From: JAHEEL01 sp963715255
GTDB taxonomy: Bacteria; Actinomycetota; Acidimicrobiia; Spongiisociales; UBA5794
Reading direction: 5' to 3'
Length of the DNA: 64,000 bases
Assembly: GCA_963715255.1 (NCBI GenBank)
Contig: CAVQRN010000013.1
Span: 62,001 to 126,000 of the forward strand
The notes under the pieces are model-generated. The model had not been told where the DNA came from. It was given only the letters and a program-made list of their open reading frames with translations, and ran no database searches. The position numbers and the translations under genes are program-made. This document shows positions 28,082 through 37,239 of the stretch, piece after piece (within the stretch, counting starts at the first letter, position 1; each line of letters opens with the position of its first letter).

Positions 28082-28918
28082 CTACGGCCCGGGGATCGTG
28101 TCGGATCGCATGACGACCGGCCAACGGTTGCCGGACCGGTCACCGACGCTGAAGACCACACGCCATTCCGGACCGGCGGTGCCGGACTCGATCACCTGAG
28201 CGTTCTCGTCGAACATCCCGGCGTAGTCAAGCGTGGCTGTGATCGCCGCATCGTGGGCTTCCCCGTTTGTCACCATCCAGCCGTCAATGGCGTGATATAC
28301 CGGTGGGAGGATCGGGATCGGAAGCTCTGCGATCGCCGTTTCCCCTTCCTCGACGGCGATCAGCACGTCGACGGCGCGCACGGGACCGCGAACGAAGGCG
28401 CCGTCCGGCTCTTCGGTGAGACTCCTGAAGACCACAGAGACGACGTAGCCACTGATCGTCGGCCGCACGTCGAACGCACGTGCCCACTCGACATATGAGA
28501 TCCCCATCCCCTCTCCGTCCGGCAGATCTGGAACCGCGGCGTCGTTGACGAACGCCGAGATCAACTCCTCCGGGATCGGGCCATCAACGGTGAAGTAGTC
28601 GGTGACGAACCACTCGGCTCGGGCGATAGCAGCCAACTCCGCAATGGCGGGTTCGACCGCCATGAGATCGGCTTCCGACAGGACGGCCGTCGTCGTCGAC
28701 GACTCGGCGTGAACCTCAGGAACCGCAGAGGTGGGCGTCTCGACCGGCGCCGCCAGCGCCGGCAGGTCCCCGTGGCCGGGGGCAGTCAGCCAACGGACGC
28801 CAACGAAGCCAACGACGATCGCCGCGATGACGGCGGCAACCATGTACAGCGTCTTCGCACGTCCGTGGCGATGCTCGCTCAACAGCGTGCTCCACGGAAT
28901 CTCCTCGTATTCGTCCAT
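28082..28918 (-). CDS. Single-pass membrane protein, possibly conjugation-TcpC-like fold
   Basis: 278 residues. Cytoplasmic N-tail, one helix (about residues 24-45), a Pro/Thr/Ser linker, then an extracellular domain with AELAAIARAEWFVTDYFTVDG and repeated strand patterns reminiscent of the NTF2-like domains of TcpC-type proteins. That resemblance is weak. Starts one base after the LysM gene stop, with GGAGG upstream inside that gene, so the two are coupled. Confidence 0.6.
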   Translation of the reverse strand: MDEYEEIPWSTLLSEHRHGRAKTLYMVAAVIAAIVVGFVGVRWLTAPGHGDLPALAAPVETPTSAVPEVHAESSTTTAVLSEADLMAVEPAIAELAAIARAEWFVTDYFTVDGPIPEELISAFVNDAAVPDLPDGEGMGISYVEWARAFDVRPTISGYVVSVVFRSLTEEPDGAFVRGPVRAVDVLIAVEEGETAIAELPIPILPPVYHAIDGWMVTNGEAHDAAITATLDYAGMFDENAQVIESGTAGPEWRVVFSVGDRSGNRWPVVMRSDTIPGP

Positions 28919-28919
28919 T

Positions 28920-29471
28920 TCATCCCTCCGGGATCAGAAGTCGCTGGCCGGGCAAGATCAGATTCGGATCGTCACCGATGACCGCCCGGTTCGCCTCGTA
29001 GATGACGGGCCAGAACCGAGCGATGTCGGCACTCGACGGCTCGGCGCCGTTTCGGGCAGCGAGGTTGTCCCCTGCGATCCGCCACAGGCAGTCTCCCTGC
29101 TCGACGACGTGGGTCGCGGTGCCCGACTGCACGCGCTCGGTCGTGACGATGGCTCTTCCAGCGGAGCGATCTGAAGGTGGCGTTGAGGTCGGAGGGTCGG
29201 CCTCGTGGGCCGGAGTTTCGGCCCCGTCCGTCGGAGACGCGGTTTCGTCGACGAGACGGACGATCGGCGGAGCGATCGTCGCCGTCGCAGGCCGGGGTCG
29301 CACGAGGACGGCCGTCAGACTCGCCATCGTCAGCAGTACGGCAAGCGACCGGACGGGGATCGGGAGTCGTACCGCCACACGTCGGCGTACGAACTCAGGC
29401 AGCGAACCGAGCACCCCGAACGTCAGGGAGACGGCCGCGACACCGGTACAGAGGGCCATGGCAGGTTCCAT
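28920..29471 (-). CDS. LysM-domain membrane protein
   Basis: 183 residues. Two N-terminal hydrophobic segments, a Pro/Thr-rich linker, and a C-terminal LysM domain (HVVEQGDCLWRIAGDNL to DDPNLILPGQRLLIPEG) that binds peptidoglycan. This suggests a wall-associated anchor. It has the clearest promoter in the window, and is translationally coupled to the following membrane protein. Confidence 0.85.
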   Translation of the reverse strand: MEPAMALCTGVAAVSLTFGVLGSLPEFVRRRVAVRLPIPVRSLAVLLTMASLTAVLVRPRPATATIAPPIVRLVDETASPTDGAETPAHEADPPTSTPPSDRSAGRAIVTTERVQSGTATHVVEQGDCLWRIAGDNLAARNGAEPSSADIARFWPVIYEANRAVIGDDPNLILPGQRLLIPEG

Positions 29472-29477
29472 GTCTCG

Positions 29478-29506
29478 AACATAGAGTTAACCCGAAGTGA
29501 CATCAA
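29478..29506 (-). promoter_or_regulatory. Complete -35/-10 promoter, leaderless
   Basis: Minus strand TTGATG (29501-29506), 17-base spacer, TATGTT (29478-29483), then 6 bases to the ATG at 29471. Best promoter match in the window. Confidence 0.75.
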
Positions 29507-29561
29507 GAGTGTTGATCAGGGATAGATATCGCGAGGTCCTCGGCGGGCAACCGCTCGTCTG

Positions 29562-30566
29562 CTATCCGCCGATGTACGACATCTCCACCTTCGGGAGTCC
29601 GAGCGAGACACCGGTCCGCTCTTCGCTGTAGCGATCAGATCGAGCCCGCCACACCGCCGAGATCATCTCAACGAGCTCTTCATCGGTCGAGCCCGACCTC
29701 AGGGGATCCCGCAGATCGGTTCCACGTGTCGCGAAGAGGCATGTGTAGATCGAACCGTCCGCCGAGAGTCGGAGCCGTGTGCATTCGCCACAGAAGGGTT
29801 CCGACACCGATGCGATCACGCCGATCTCCCCCCGTCCGTCGCGATATCGCCACCGGTTCACGACCTCGCCCGGATAGTTCGGATCAACCCGGTCCAGCGG
29901 CCACTCACCTGCGATCGTCGCCAGGATCTCGTCCGCGGTGACCACGTCTCCGGTCTTCCAGCCATTCGACGATCCAACATCCATGTACTCGATGAATCGC
30001 ACGATGTGACCGGTGCCGCGAAAGGCCCCCGCGATGTCGACAATGGCGTTGTCGTTGAGGCCTCTCCTGACGACGGTGTTGATCTTGATCGGCGTGAGCC
30101 CTGCGTCTTTCGCGGCGTCGATCCCTTCGAGAACGCGAGCAACCGGGAAGTCCACGTCCGCGGCCCCGCGAAAGCTGGCGTCATCGACGGCATCGAGGCT
30201 CACCGTGACTCGATCGAGACCAGCATCGGCGAGGGCACGGGCGTGACGAGCGAGGGTGCTTCCGTTCGTGGTCATCGCGATATCCGAGATTCCATCGACC
30301 GCTGCGACTCTCGCAACGAGATCGTCGAGGTCGTGGCGCAACAGCGGCTCACCCCCGGTCAGCCGAATCTTCGCGACACCAAGGCCGGCAAACACTCGAA
30401 CGAGTCGTTCGATCTCTTCGAACGTGAGGATCTCGTCGCGAGGGAGGTAGACGTGGCTCCGGTCGTACACGTCACGGGGCATGCAGTATGCACAACGGAA
30501 GTTGCAGCGGTCCGTGACGGACACGCGCAGATCCTGCAGCGGTCTTCCAAGAGTGTCTTGAAGCAT
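29562..30566 (-). CDS. moaA: GTP 3',8-cyclase MoaA
   Basis: 334 residues, the usual length. Radical-SAM enzyme converting GTP to the first molybdopterin precursor. N-terminal cluster motif CNFRCAYC, then KIRLTGGEPLLR; C-terminal second cluster CGECTRLRLSADGSIYTC; ends in GG, the tail needed for activation. Leaderless start (TAGCCT seven bases upstream). It follows folate genes; MoaA and FolE both consume GTP. Confidence 0.95.
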   Translation of the reverse strand: MLQDTLGRPLQDLRVSVTDRCNFRCAYCMPRDVYDRSHVYLPRDEILTFEEIERLVRVFAGLGVAKIRLTGGEPLLRHDLDDLVARVAAVDGISDIAMTTNGSTLARHARALADAGLDRVTVSLDAVDDASFRGAADVDFPVARVLEGIDAAKDAGLTPIKINTVVRRGLNDNAIVDIAGAFRGTGHIVRFIEYMDVGSSNGWKTGDVVTADEILATIAGEWPLDRVDPNYPGEVVNRWRYRDGRGEIGVIASVSEPFCGECTRLRLSADGSIYTCLFATRGTDLRDPLRSGSTDEELVEMISAVWRARSDRYSEERTGVSLGLPKVEMSYIGG

Positions 30567-30573
30567 CAGGGAC

Positions 30574-30579
30574 AGGCTA
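30574..30579 (-). promoter_or_regulatory. -10 element (TAGCCT) of moaA, leaderless
   Basis: TAGCCT on the minus strand ends 7 bases before the moaA ATG at 30566. Confidence 0.6.
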
Positions 30580-30600
30580 CCGAACGCTCGGCGCTGCGGG

Positions 30601-31716
30601 TCAGCGAGCGAGATCGAGGAACTCGTTCCTGGTGCGCGGGTCGTCCTTGAAGGTTCCACGCATCGCGCTCGTGATCATGGCGCTCTCCTGCTTCTGGACG
30701 CCGCGCATCATCATGCAGAGATGCCGGCCTTGCATGACGACTGCGACGCCGTGTGGGTCGAGGATGTCGGTCATGGCATCCGCGACCTGATTCGTCAGCC
30801 GCTCCTGGACCTGGAGTCGACGTGCGAACACGTCGACAATTCGTGCGACCTTCGACAATCCGATGATCTTGCCCTTGGGGAGATAGGCGACCGCGGCCTT
30901 CCCGAAGAACGGGAGCATGTGATGCTCGCACATCGAGTAGAACTCGACGTCCCTGACGAGCACCATCTCCTCAGCGCCCTCTGCGTCGAACACGGCATTG
31001 TTGACGACCTCGTCGAGGGAGGTCGAGTATCCACTCGTCAGGAAGTCCATGGCCTTCGCCACGCGCAGCGGCGTGCGGACGAGACCCTCACGGTCAGGAT
31101 CCTCTCCGATCTCGATGAGTTGCTCACGGACGAGGCTCTCGAACTTCGGTGCGTATACGTCCGCAGTATCGTCGAAGTCATCGGCCGCCCGGGGGGAATA
31201 TGGGGTGCTGAGGTGAATAGCCATGACGGGACGAACCTCTCCTGCACCGATTTGTTCCGCAATTTCCAAAGTGGTCCGGCCGTCCGCAGGATGTACCCAA
31301 TCGGGAGCGATCTCCGCGATTGGGATCGCAACATGGGCGGCCGTCCCGACCATCGGATCGGGAAGCACCCAGCCGTCGAGGTCGAGTTCGACATCTCCGT
31401 AGTAGGCGATGTCGAGGTCGATCCGTCTTGGAGCGTTCGGGTCATCGCTGCGCTCGCGCCCCAGCTCGGCCTCGATGGCTCGTAGTGCATGGCGCAGTTC
31501 GACCGGTGGCAGTTCGGTGCAAACATAGGCGGCCGCGTTGAAGAAGTCGGGTGCGTCTTCGGGGCCCCCGACTGATGGGCTCTCGTAGAACCGGCTCACT
31601 CGTTCAACAGTGATGTGGGCGGCTCGCCGCAGCATCCGGATCGCCTCCGGGAGGTTGCGCTCCCTCTCGATGTTCGATCCGATCACCACGATCGCGTGCG
31701 CTGTGCCTTCACGCAT
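30601..31716 (-). CDS. Bifunctional FolK-FolE: HPPK fused to GTP cyclohydrolase I
   Basis: 371 residues. The N-terminal ~165 are 6-hydroxymethyl-7,8-dihydropterin pyrophosphokinase (VVIGSNIERERNL, PRRIDLDIAYYGD). The rest is GTP cyclohydrolase I, with the zinc motif YSMCEHHMLPF, GLSKVARIVDVFARRLQVQERL and GRHLCMMMRG. This joins the first and a late step of dihydropterin synthesis on one chain. ATG at 31716, eight bases after GGAGG, overlaps the folB stop by eight bases. Confidence 0.92.
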   Translation of the reverse strand: MREGTAHAIVVIGSNIERERNLPEAIRMLRRAAHITVERVSRFYESPSVGGPEDAPDFFNAAAYVCTELPPVELRHALRAIEAELGRERSDDPNAPRRIDLDIAYYGDVELDLDGWVLPDPMVGTAAHVAIPIAEIAPDWVHPADGRTTLEIAEQIGAGEVRPVMAIHLSTPYSPRAADDFDDTADVYAPKFESLVREQLIEIGEDPDREGLVRTPLRVAKAMDFLTSGYSTSLDEVVNNAVFDAEGAEEMVLVRDVEFYSMCEHHMLPFFGKAAVAYLPKGKIIGLSKVARIVDVFARRLQVQERLTNQVADAMTDILDPHGVAVVMQGRHLCMMMRGVQKQESAMITSAMRGTFKDDPRTRNEFLDLAR

Positions 31717-32095
31717 CCCCGTTGCCTCCATTTCGTGTCCGACGAATAGTGATTCCAACCGATCGGGCGTATCGCAGCGCGCCCGGCTTCTCGACGGTCA
31801 TCTCGACCGCTGTTATGCGCTGATCCGCGGCGAGGCAGATCTCGACGAGCTCAGCGACAAGACGCTCGACGAGCATGGGCTCTCCCTGCTCGATGTGGGC
31901 AATGAGCTGCTTCGTGATCGTCCGGTAGTTGACGGCGTCGCTGATGTCATCACTTGCTGCTGCCTCGCGCGTGTCCGTCCAGAGCGTGGCGTTGACGAGG
32001 ATGTCCTGGCGGTGAATTCGCTCGTCGGGATTGATGCCAAGAATCCCGGACACAACTAGGTCCTTGATGTGGATCCGATCCAGCTGATCCGTCAT
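31709..32095 (-). CDS. folB: Dihydroneopterin aldolase FolB
   Basis: 128 residues. Converts dihydroneopterin to 6-hydroxymethyl-dihydropterin, the step between FolE and FolK. Family marks: IHIKDLVVSGILGINPDER, HRQDILVNATLWTD, DAVNYRTITK and VEKPGALRYARSVGI. Start chosen at MTDQLDRIHIKD. Lies directly upstream of the folK-folE fusion with an eight-base overlap, so the three activities are made together. Confidence 0.92.
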   Translation of the reverse strand: MTDQLDRIHIKDLVVSGILGINPDERIHRQDILVNATLWTDTREAAASDDISDAVNYRTITKQLIAHIEQGEPMLVERLVAELVEICLAADQRITAVEMTVEKPGALRYARSVGITIRRTRNGGNGDA

Positions 32096-32117
32096 CGTGT
32101 TCCCTGCTTCGTTCCGT

Positions 32118-32152
32118 ACTTGCGGCTTGCAGCCTGCAGCTTGCAGCTCATA
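32118..32152. repeat. Heptad tandem repeat at SDR gene 3' end
   Basis: Five seven-base units in phase: ACTTGCG, GCTTGCA, GCCTGCA, GCTTGCA, GCTCATA. The last unit contains the stop codon of the SDR gene (32148-32150). ACTTGCG recurs exactly in the repeat at 59191. Confidence 0.85.
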
Positions 32153-32879
32153 CCAGGTGCCCCCCACCGTCGACCCGCACGATCTCACCGGTGATGAAGT
32201 CGTTCTCGAGAAGCGAGAGGACGGTCGCTACGACCGGCCCCGTCCCGCCGACGCGGCCGAGCGGCAGGTCGATCGCGAGCCTGGCGGCGTAGTCATCGTC
32301 CTCTTGGGGCGGCGGGAGGATCACTCCCAGGGCGACGGCATTCACCCTGATCCGGGGCGCGAGTTGCAGCGCGGCTGTCTTCGTGAACGTGTCGATACCG
32401 CCCTTCGCCACGATGTAGCTGAAATGCTCGCGATAGGGGGTCCGGGTCCGGACGTCGGTGATGTTCACGACGGCGCCGTCGAGGTCCTCCGGGAGGGCGT
32501 TCGCGAAGGCCTGCGTCGCGAACACCGGGGACGCCAACGTCAAGTCGAGCGTCGCCCTCCATGCGTCAACGGTGACGTCTGAGATCGTGTCGGACGGGAA
32601 GCCCGACGCGCTGTTGACGAGGATCGAGGGTGTTCCCAGCGACCGCTTGGCGAGGTCCACAAGCGCCGCGGCGTTGGTCGGATCCGAGAGGTTGACCGAT
32701 CCGACGGCGGCCCGGACGCCCAGTTCCCGAGCCTCTTCAGCGGTTCGCTCTGCGGGTTCGGCAGACCGGTTGTAGTGAATGAACACGTCGACGCCGGACC
32801 GGGCGAGACCCAGCGCGATCGCACGCCCGACGCGAACGCCTCCCCCCGTCACGATCCCGACTCTTCCCTGCAGTTCCAT
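32148..32879 (-). CDS. SDR oxidoreductase, pteridine reductase (FolM/PTR1)-like
   Basis: 243 residues. Short-chain dehydrogenase with TGGGVRVGRAIA, whose arginine is the mark of pteridine reductases binding NADPH. It also has LVNSASGFP and the catalytic SYIVAKGG pair, and ends TGEIVRVDGGGHL. Immediately upstream of folB and folK-folE, so dihydrofolate or dihydropterin reduction is a good guess; a general fatty-acyl reductase is the alternative. Leaderless start; stop lies inside a heptad repeat. Confidence 0.82.
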   Translation of the reverse strand: MELQGRVGIVTGGGVRVGRAIALGLARSGVDVFIHYNRSAEPAERTAEEARELGVRAAVGSVNLSDPTNAAALVDLAKRSLGTPSILVNSASGFPSDTISDVTVDAWRATLDLTLASPVFATQAFANALPEDLDGAVVNITDVRTRTPYREHFSYIVAKGGIDTFTKTAALQLAPRIRVNAVALGVILPPPQEDDDYAARLAIDLPLGRVGGTGPVVATVLSLLENDFITGEIVRVDGGGHLV

Positions 32880-32886
32880 GGTATTG

Positions 32887-32892
32887 AGCGTA
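32887..32892 (-). promoter_or_regulatory. -10 element (TACGCT) of the folate operon, leaderless
   Basis: TACGCT on the minus strand ends 7 bases before the ATG at 32879. Confidence 0.6.
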
Positions 32893-32955
32893 ACCGACCA
32901 ACGGCCGCTCGCCTTCCCGGTTCCTCGGGATTCACTGCCTTGCCCCGTTACCGCC

Positions 32956-32961
32956 TATCCT
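32956..32961 (+). promoter_or_regulatory. -10 element (TATCCT), leaderless
   Basis: TATCCT ends 7 bases before the GTG at 32969. Confidence 0.6.
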
Positions 32962-32968
32962 TGCCGCC

Positions 32969-33553
32969 GTGAGCAAAGAAGACCCGAAACACGGACGCTG
33001 GATTCTCCCGGTCGTCGTCGCGGCACTGATCGGATTCACCTACCTGTTCGTCACCGCGCTGCCCCCGGCGGAGATCCCCGTCGGTACCACGACGACGGTC
33101 GCCGCGTTGGAGACCACCACGTCGGTTCCCGACAGCACCACGACGACCACACTCCCTTCGGACATCGCAGCCTTCCTCAGCCTCGTAGACAACTACGAAG
33201 CCACGGCGAACTCGATCGCCAATGACATCGACGATGTGAACACCGCCTGGGAGAACAGGGCGGACGGCGTGCCGTCGTTCGACGACACACTGCTGGCGTT
33301 CGAGGCCGCAAAGGTCGAGGCGCAAACGCTCAGCGACTCCGTCGCCGCGACGAACCCGCCGGATGCCTACGTTGCCGTCTGGCCTGACTCGGTCACGGCA
33401 GCAGCCACGCTGCCACCCGGCGTTGATGCGGTCATCGCGGGCCTCCGTGCCCCCGACGACGGTACGGCCCGCCGCGACGCCGTCGCCGCGTACGAAACGC
33501 TCACCACCGAGTTCATCGGAAGCCTGAACCAGGTCAAGGCCGCAACGCCGTAG
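32969..33553 (+). CDS. Single-pass membrane protein with Thr-rich linker
   Basis: 194 residues. One N-terminal helix (about 12-32), a Thr/Ser-rich stretch (TTTTVAALETTTSVP), then a helical, Ala/Asp-rich extracellular domain of ~130 residues. No family recognised. Start GTG fixed by TATCCT seven bases upstream. Monocistronic, convergent with the glutamine synthetase gene. Confidence 0.65.
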   Translation: MSKEDPKHGRWILPVVVAALIGFTYLFVTALPPAEIPVGTTTTVAALETTTSVPDSTTTTTLPSDIAAFLSLVDNYEATANSIANDIDDVNTAWENRADGVPSFDDTLLAFEAAKVEAQTLSDSVAATNPPDAYVAVWPDSVTAAATLPPGVDAVIAGLRAPDDGTARRDAVAAYETLTTEFIGSLNQVKAATP

Positions 33554-33647
33554 CGGCCCAACGCCGCCAGGTCGAGAACGTTTGTGCCCACGAGCACAGA
33601 GCGTGTGAACGTAGGCACAGACGACGTCCTTCTGGGTTGGGGAAGCG

Positions 33648-34652
33648 TTACTTGTCTTCCAGGGCCGAGCAGATCGTCTCCGTCATGAGTCGAGCGACCG
33701 TGTATGGGTCGGCGTTCGCGTTGGGGCGGCGATCCTCGATGTAGCCCTTCTGGTCTTTGGCGGTCTGCCACGGGATTCGCACCGAGGCACCCCGATTCGA
33801 TACGCCGTAGGAGTATTCGGTCCACGGCGCCGTTTCGTGCAGTCCCGTGAGGCGTCGCTGAATCCCTGCGCCATAGGATTCGACGTGCTCGTCCGCCTTC
33901 TCCCCGAGCGCTTCACACGCAGCGATGATTGGCCCGTACGACTCGCGCATCGCTGACGTGGAGAAGTTTGCGTGCATTCCCGCCCCGTTCCAATCTCCCT
34001 CGACGGGCTTCGGGTTGAGGTGGGCCGAGATGTCGTAGTTCTCTGCGATTCGATACAGCAGCCAGCGAGCCATCCACAAGTGATCGCCAACCAAGACCGG
34101 ATCGAGCGGTCCGATCTGGAACTCCCACTGTCCGATCATCACCTCGGCGTTGGTGCCGGAGATCTCGAGTCCGGCCTCGAGGCACGCAACGGTGTGGTCC
34201 TCAACGACGTCGCGGCCCCAGATCTCATCCGATCCGACCCCGCAGTAGTACCCACCCTGGGGCGCCGGATATCCACCCACCGGCCAGCCGTGCGGTCGTC
34301 CATCCTTGAAGAACGTGTACTCCTGTTCGAGGCCGAACCACGGCTCTTGGTCCTTGTACCTCTCGTAGGTCGTCAGACAAGCGGCCCGCGTGTTCGAGGG
34401 GTGAGGCTCCATGTCGGGAGTGAGAACCTCGCACATCACGATGACATTGTCGCCGCCACGGATCGGGTCCGGTTTGACCATGACCGGGCTCAGAACACAG
34501 TCGGAAAGAGTCCCCGGCGCCTGTTCGGTGCTCGATCCGTCGAAGCCCCACACGGGTGGCTCCTGTCCGGACGGGATGATCTTGGTCTTCGATCGAAGCT
34601 TCGATGTCGGTTTCTGTCCGTCGATCCATATGTACTCGGCCCTGTACGGCAT
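33648..34652 (-). CDS. glnII: Glutamine synthetase, type II
   Basis: 334 residues, the short GSII (eukaryote-like) type, versus ~470 for GSI. Motifs: WGFDGSSTEQA, WFGLEQEYTFF, GTNAEVMIGQWEFQIG, DWNGAGMHANFST and RGASVRIPWQTA. ATP-dependent synthesis of glutamine from glutamate and ammonium; forms a decamer in known cases. GAGGAG just before ATG decides the start. GSII accompanies GSI in some actinomycetes; no GSI gene lies in this window. Confidence 0.94.
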   Translation of the reverse strand: MPYRAEYIWIDGQKPTSKLRSKTKIIPSGQEPPVWGFDGSSTEQAPGTLSDCVLSPVMVKPDPIRGGDNVIVMCEVLTPDMEPHPSNTRAACLTTYERYKDQEPWFGLEQEYTFFKDGRPHGWPVGGYPAPQGGYYCGVGSDEIWGRDVVEDHTVACLEAGLEISGTNAEVMIGQWEFQIGPLDPVLVGDHLWMARWLLYRIAENYDISAHLNPKPVEGDWNGAGMHANFSTSAMRESYGPIIAACEALGEKADEHVESYGAGIQRRLTGLHETAPWTEYSYGVSNRGASVRIPWQTAKDQKGYIEDRRPNANADPYTVARLMTETICSALEDK

Positions 34653-34731
34653 AACTCCTCCAGTGATCCAGCGTTGATCGCATGGAGAATGGCACATCCC
34701 GTGCCCATACGCACCCATCTGATTGAGACGC

Positions 34732-35550
34732 CTACGTCGCCGCCCGATCCGACAGACGTCGACCGAGGAGGATCGGGACCGTTTGTATCACGGCGAACAC
34801 ACCTGCAACGAGTACCACGACGACAACCATCAGCCAACGCTGCCACTGCAGGTCATCACGGATCGCCGTCACGAGCTCAGTCGCCTCCCCTGCGGTCGAG
34901 GCATACTCGTCGAGAAGCCGCTGGGCTTCCTCCAGTTGACGTTGGAGATCTGTGAGGTCGTCGGTGATCTCGGCAGTGGCGACGCCGAACTCCTCGAAGT
35001 CGGATGCGAGAGACGCCAATGGTTCGGCCTGCGAGCGAAGCTGGTCCGGTAGGTCGGCGATCGCACTTTCGAGTTCCGCCACGGCCTCGTCGAACGGCAC
35101 TTCCGGGTTGTAGTCGACACCAACGAAGCTGAGCACGCGCAAGGCGTTGTCGATGATCTCGGCGGCGGTCTCGATCGCCGGCATCGCGGCGACGACAGCG
35201 TCGAGCGCATCCGGCACGTCCACGGTCACGACGACGGTCGTGTCCGCGATCACCGTTGCGGCGTCCTCGAATGTCGCCGCGGCAAGCTCCACCGAGGGTA
35301 CGAGCGTGTCGAACGAGTCGCTCACGATCGCCAGCGTGTCGGCTGCGAGGGCAACCGTCTCGTCGGCCGTCTCGACCGCCTTCACGGTGACGGCAAGCGA
35401 CTGGTCTGCCGACCGGGTCAGGGTCACCACAACGGCGATCCCCAGGACCCCGGCAATCAGGGACGCAATCAATCCCCCGATCCCGAGGACCGTGAACAGG
35501 TGCCCGAGTCGTTGATCGTCCCCGGCGAGCGCCGAGAGCCGCCCGCTCAT
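34732..35550 (-). CDS. Coiled-coil membrane protein of unknown function
   Basis: 272 residues. A helix near residues 20-45, a long extracellular region of Ala/Asp/Val-rich predicted helices (about 50-225) and a second helix near 240-262. This layout resembles the sensor part of chemoreceptor-like or envelope-spanning proteins, but no signalling domain is present. ATG overlaps the ALDH stop (ATGA). Confidence 0.6.
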   Translation of the reverse strand: MSGRLSALAGDDQRLGHLFTVLGIGGLIASLIAGVLGIAVVVTLTRSADQSLAVTVKAVETADETVALAADTLAIVSDSFDTLVPSVELAAATFEDAATVIADTTVVVTVDVPDALDAVVAAMPAIETAAEIIDNALRVLSFVGVDYNPEVPFDEAVAELESAIADLPDQLRSQAEPLASLASDFEEFGVATAEITDDLTDLQRQLEEAQRLLDEYASTAGEATELVTAIRDDLQWQRWLMVVVVVLVAGVFAVIQTVPILLGRRLSDRAAT

Positions 35551-37061
35551 CCGAATTCGATACCCTGTGCCAACGGAAGCTCGCCCGACCAGTTGATCGT
35601 GACGGTCTGACGACGCATATATGCCTTCCAGGCATCGGAACCGGATTCGCGTCCGCCCCCGGTCTCCTTCTCGCCGCCGAACGCTCCCCCGATCTCAGCA
35701 CCGGACGTCCCGATGTTGATGTTGGCGATGCCGCAGTCGGACCCGATCGGTGAAAGGAACGTCTCACCCGCCTGGACGGAGTCCGTGAAGATCGCAGACG
35801 ACAGCCCTTGCACGACCCCGTTGTTGATCTTGATCGCCTCTTCGACGGTGTCGAACTCGATGAGGTAGAGGATCGGAGCGAAGGTCTCGATCTGGAGGAT
35901 CGGCGCGTCGACCGGCATCTTGATGATCGTCGGCTCAACGTAGTACCCGGGACCGTCGATGACACCGCCTCCGAAGAGCAGTTCGCCCCCCTGTTCCTGG
36001 GCGATGCCGACGGCGGCCGAGAAGTTCGCGACGGCAATCCCATCGACGAGCGGTCCCATGAGATTCGCCGCATCGAGCGGATCCCCGATCGGTACGGTCG
36101 CGTACGCGGAGACAAGGCGTCGCGCGATCTCGTCCGAGATGCCGCGCTGCACGATGAGCCGCCGCAGTGACGTGCACCGTTGTCCCGCCGTCCCTACGGC
36201 AGCGAAGACCGCTGCCCTGGTCGCCAGGTCGGGGTCCGCATCATCCATGACAACCATGGCGTTGTTGCCGCCAAGTTCGAGGAGCGATCGACCGAGACGC
36301 TTCGCGACGGCGACACCGACCTTCTCCCCCATGCCGCACGATCCAGTCGCTGAGATCAGGGGTACCCGCCGGTCGTTGATCATCACGTCACCAACCTCGG
36401 CGCCGGAGCCGACGACCAGGCTGAACACACCTTCGAAGCCCGAGCCCTCCATCGCCCGTGCCGCAAGCTTGGACGTGGCCACCGCGGTGAGCGGCGTCTT
36501 CGACGAAGGCTTCCAGATGAGCGTGTCGCCCCCGACGGCGGCGATCATGGCATTCCACGACCAGACCGCGACCGGGAAGTTGAACGAGGTGATGACGCCG
36601 ACCGGGCCGAGTGGATGCCACTGCTCGTACATGCGGTGGCGCGGACGCTCCGAGGCAATCGTGAGTCCGTAGAGCTGACGGGAGAGACCAACGGCGAAGT
36701 CGGTGATGTCGATCATCTCCTGGACCTCGCCCTCACCCTCGGCCTTGATCTTGCCCATCTCGAGGGCAACGAGTGCGCCGAGCGGCTCCTGATATTCGCG
36801 CAGCAGATCACCGATGGCACGAACGAACTTCCCCCGCTCAGGTGCGGGCAGCATCCGCCACTCCTCGAAGGTGTCGGTGGCTGTGGTGACAACCTTCTCG
36901 TAGTCGGCGGCGTCGGCTCGCTTCACGCCGCCGATGCGCTCACCGGTTGCGGGATTCTCGACCTCGAGAACCGTTCCTCCGGTGTCCAACCACCCGGCGG
37001 CGTAGGCGCCGGAACTGACGTCATCGAGATCGAGTGCGGAGAAGATGGAATCGCGGTTCAC
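35547..37061 (-). CDS. ALDH7-family aldehyde dehydrogenase (aminoadipic semialdehyde dehydrogenase type)
   Basis: 504 residues. ALDH7/antiquitin marks: ITSFNFPVAVWSWN, ISATGSCGMGEKV, LELGGNNAMVV, the catalytic cysteine in GTAGQRCTSLRR, and the C-terminal KETGGGRESGSDAWKAYMRR. Probably oxidises alpha-aminoadipate semialdehyde/piperideine-6-carboxylate in lysine degradation, or a related aldehyde. GTG start is fixed by AGGAGG seven bases upstream. Coupled to the downstream coiled-coil gene. Confidence 0.92.
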   Translation of the reverse strand: MNRDSIFSALDLDDVSSGAYAAGWLDTGGTVLEVENPATGERIGGVKRADAADYEKVVTTATDTFEEWRMLPAPERGKFVRAIGDLLREYQEPLGALVALEMGKIKAEGEGEVQEMIDITDFAVGLSRQLYGLTIASERPRHRMYEQWHPLGPVGVITSFNFPVAVWSWNAMIAAVGGDTLIWKPSSKTPLTAVATSKLAARAMEGSGFEGVFSLVVGSGAEVGDVMINDRRVPLISATGSCGMGEKVGVAVAKRLGRSLLELGGNNAMVVMDDADPDLATRAAVFAAVGTAGQRCTSLRRLIVQRGISDEIARRLVSAYATVPIGDPLDAANLMGPLVDGIAVANFSAAVGIAQEQGGELLFGGGVIDGPGYYVEPTIIKMPVDAPILQIETFAPILYLIEFDTVEEAIKINNGVVQGLSSAIFTDSVQAGETFLSPIGSDCGIANINIGTSGAEIGGAFGGEKETGGGRESGSDAWKAYMRRQTVTINWSGELPLAQGIEFG

Positions 37062-37239
37062 GGTCGGACCTCCTAGTGGGAACGCTCGATGGCTCAACGG
37101 TAGTCAGGACGAGGTGCTCGGTGGTCGGTCGCCACAACTTCGCTGGCCGATCGATCGGTCGACGCGCGTGGCATGGGAGCGACTCGCGGCGGAGACGGGA
37201 ACGCCGTTCGATAGCCACCGCACTCGAGAGGACCCCTCG

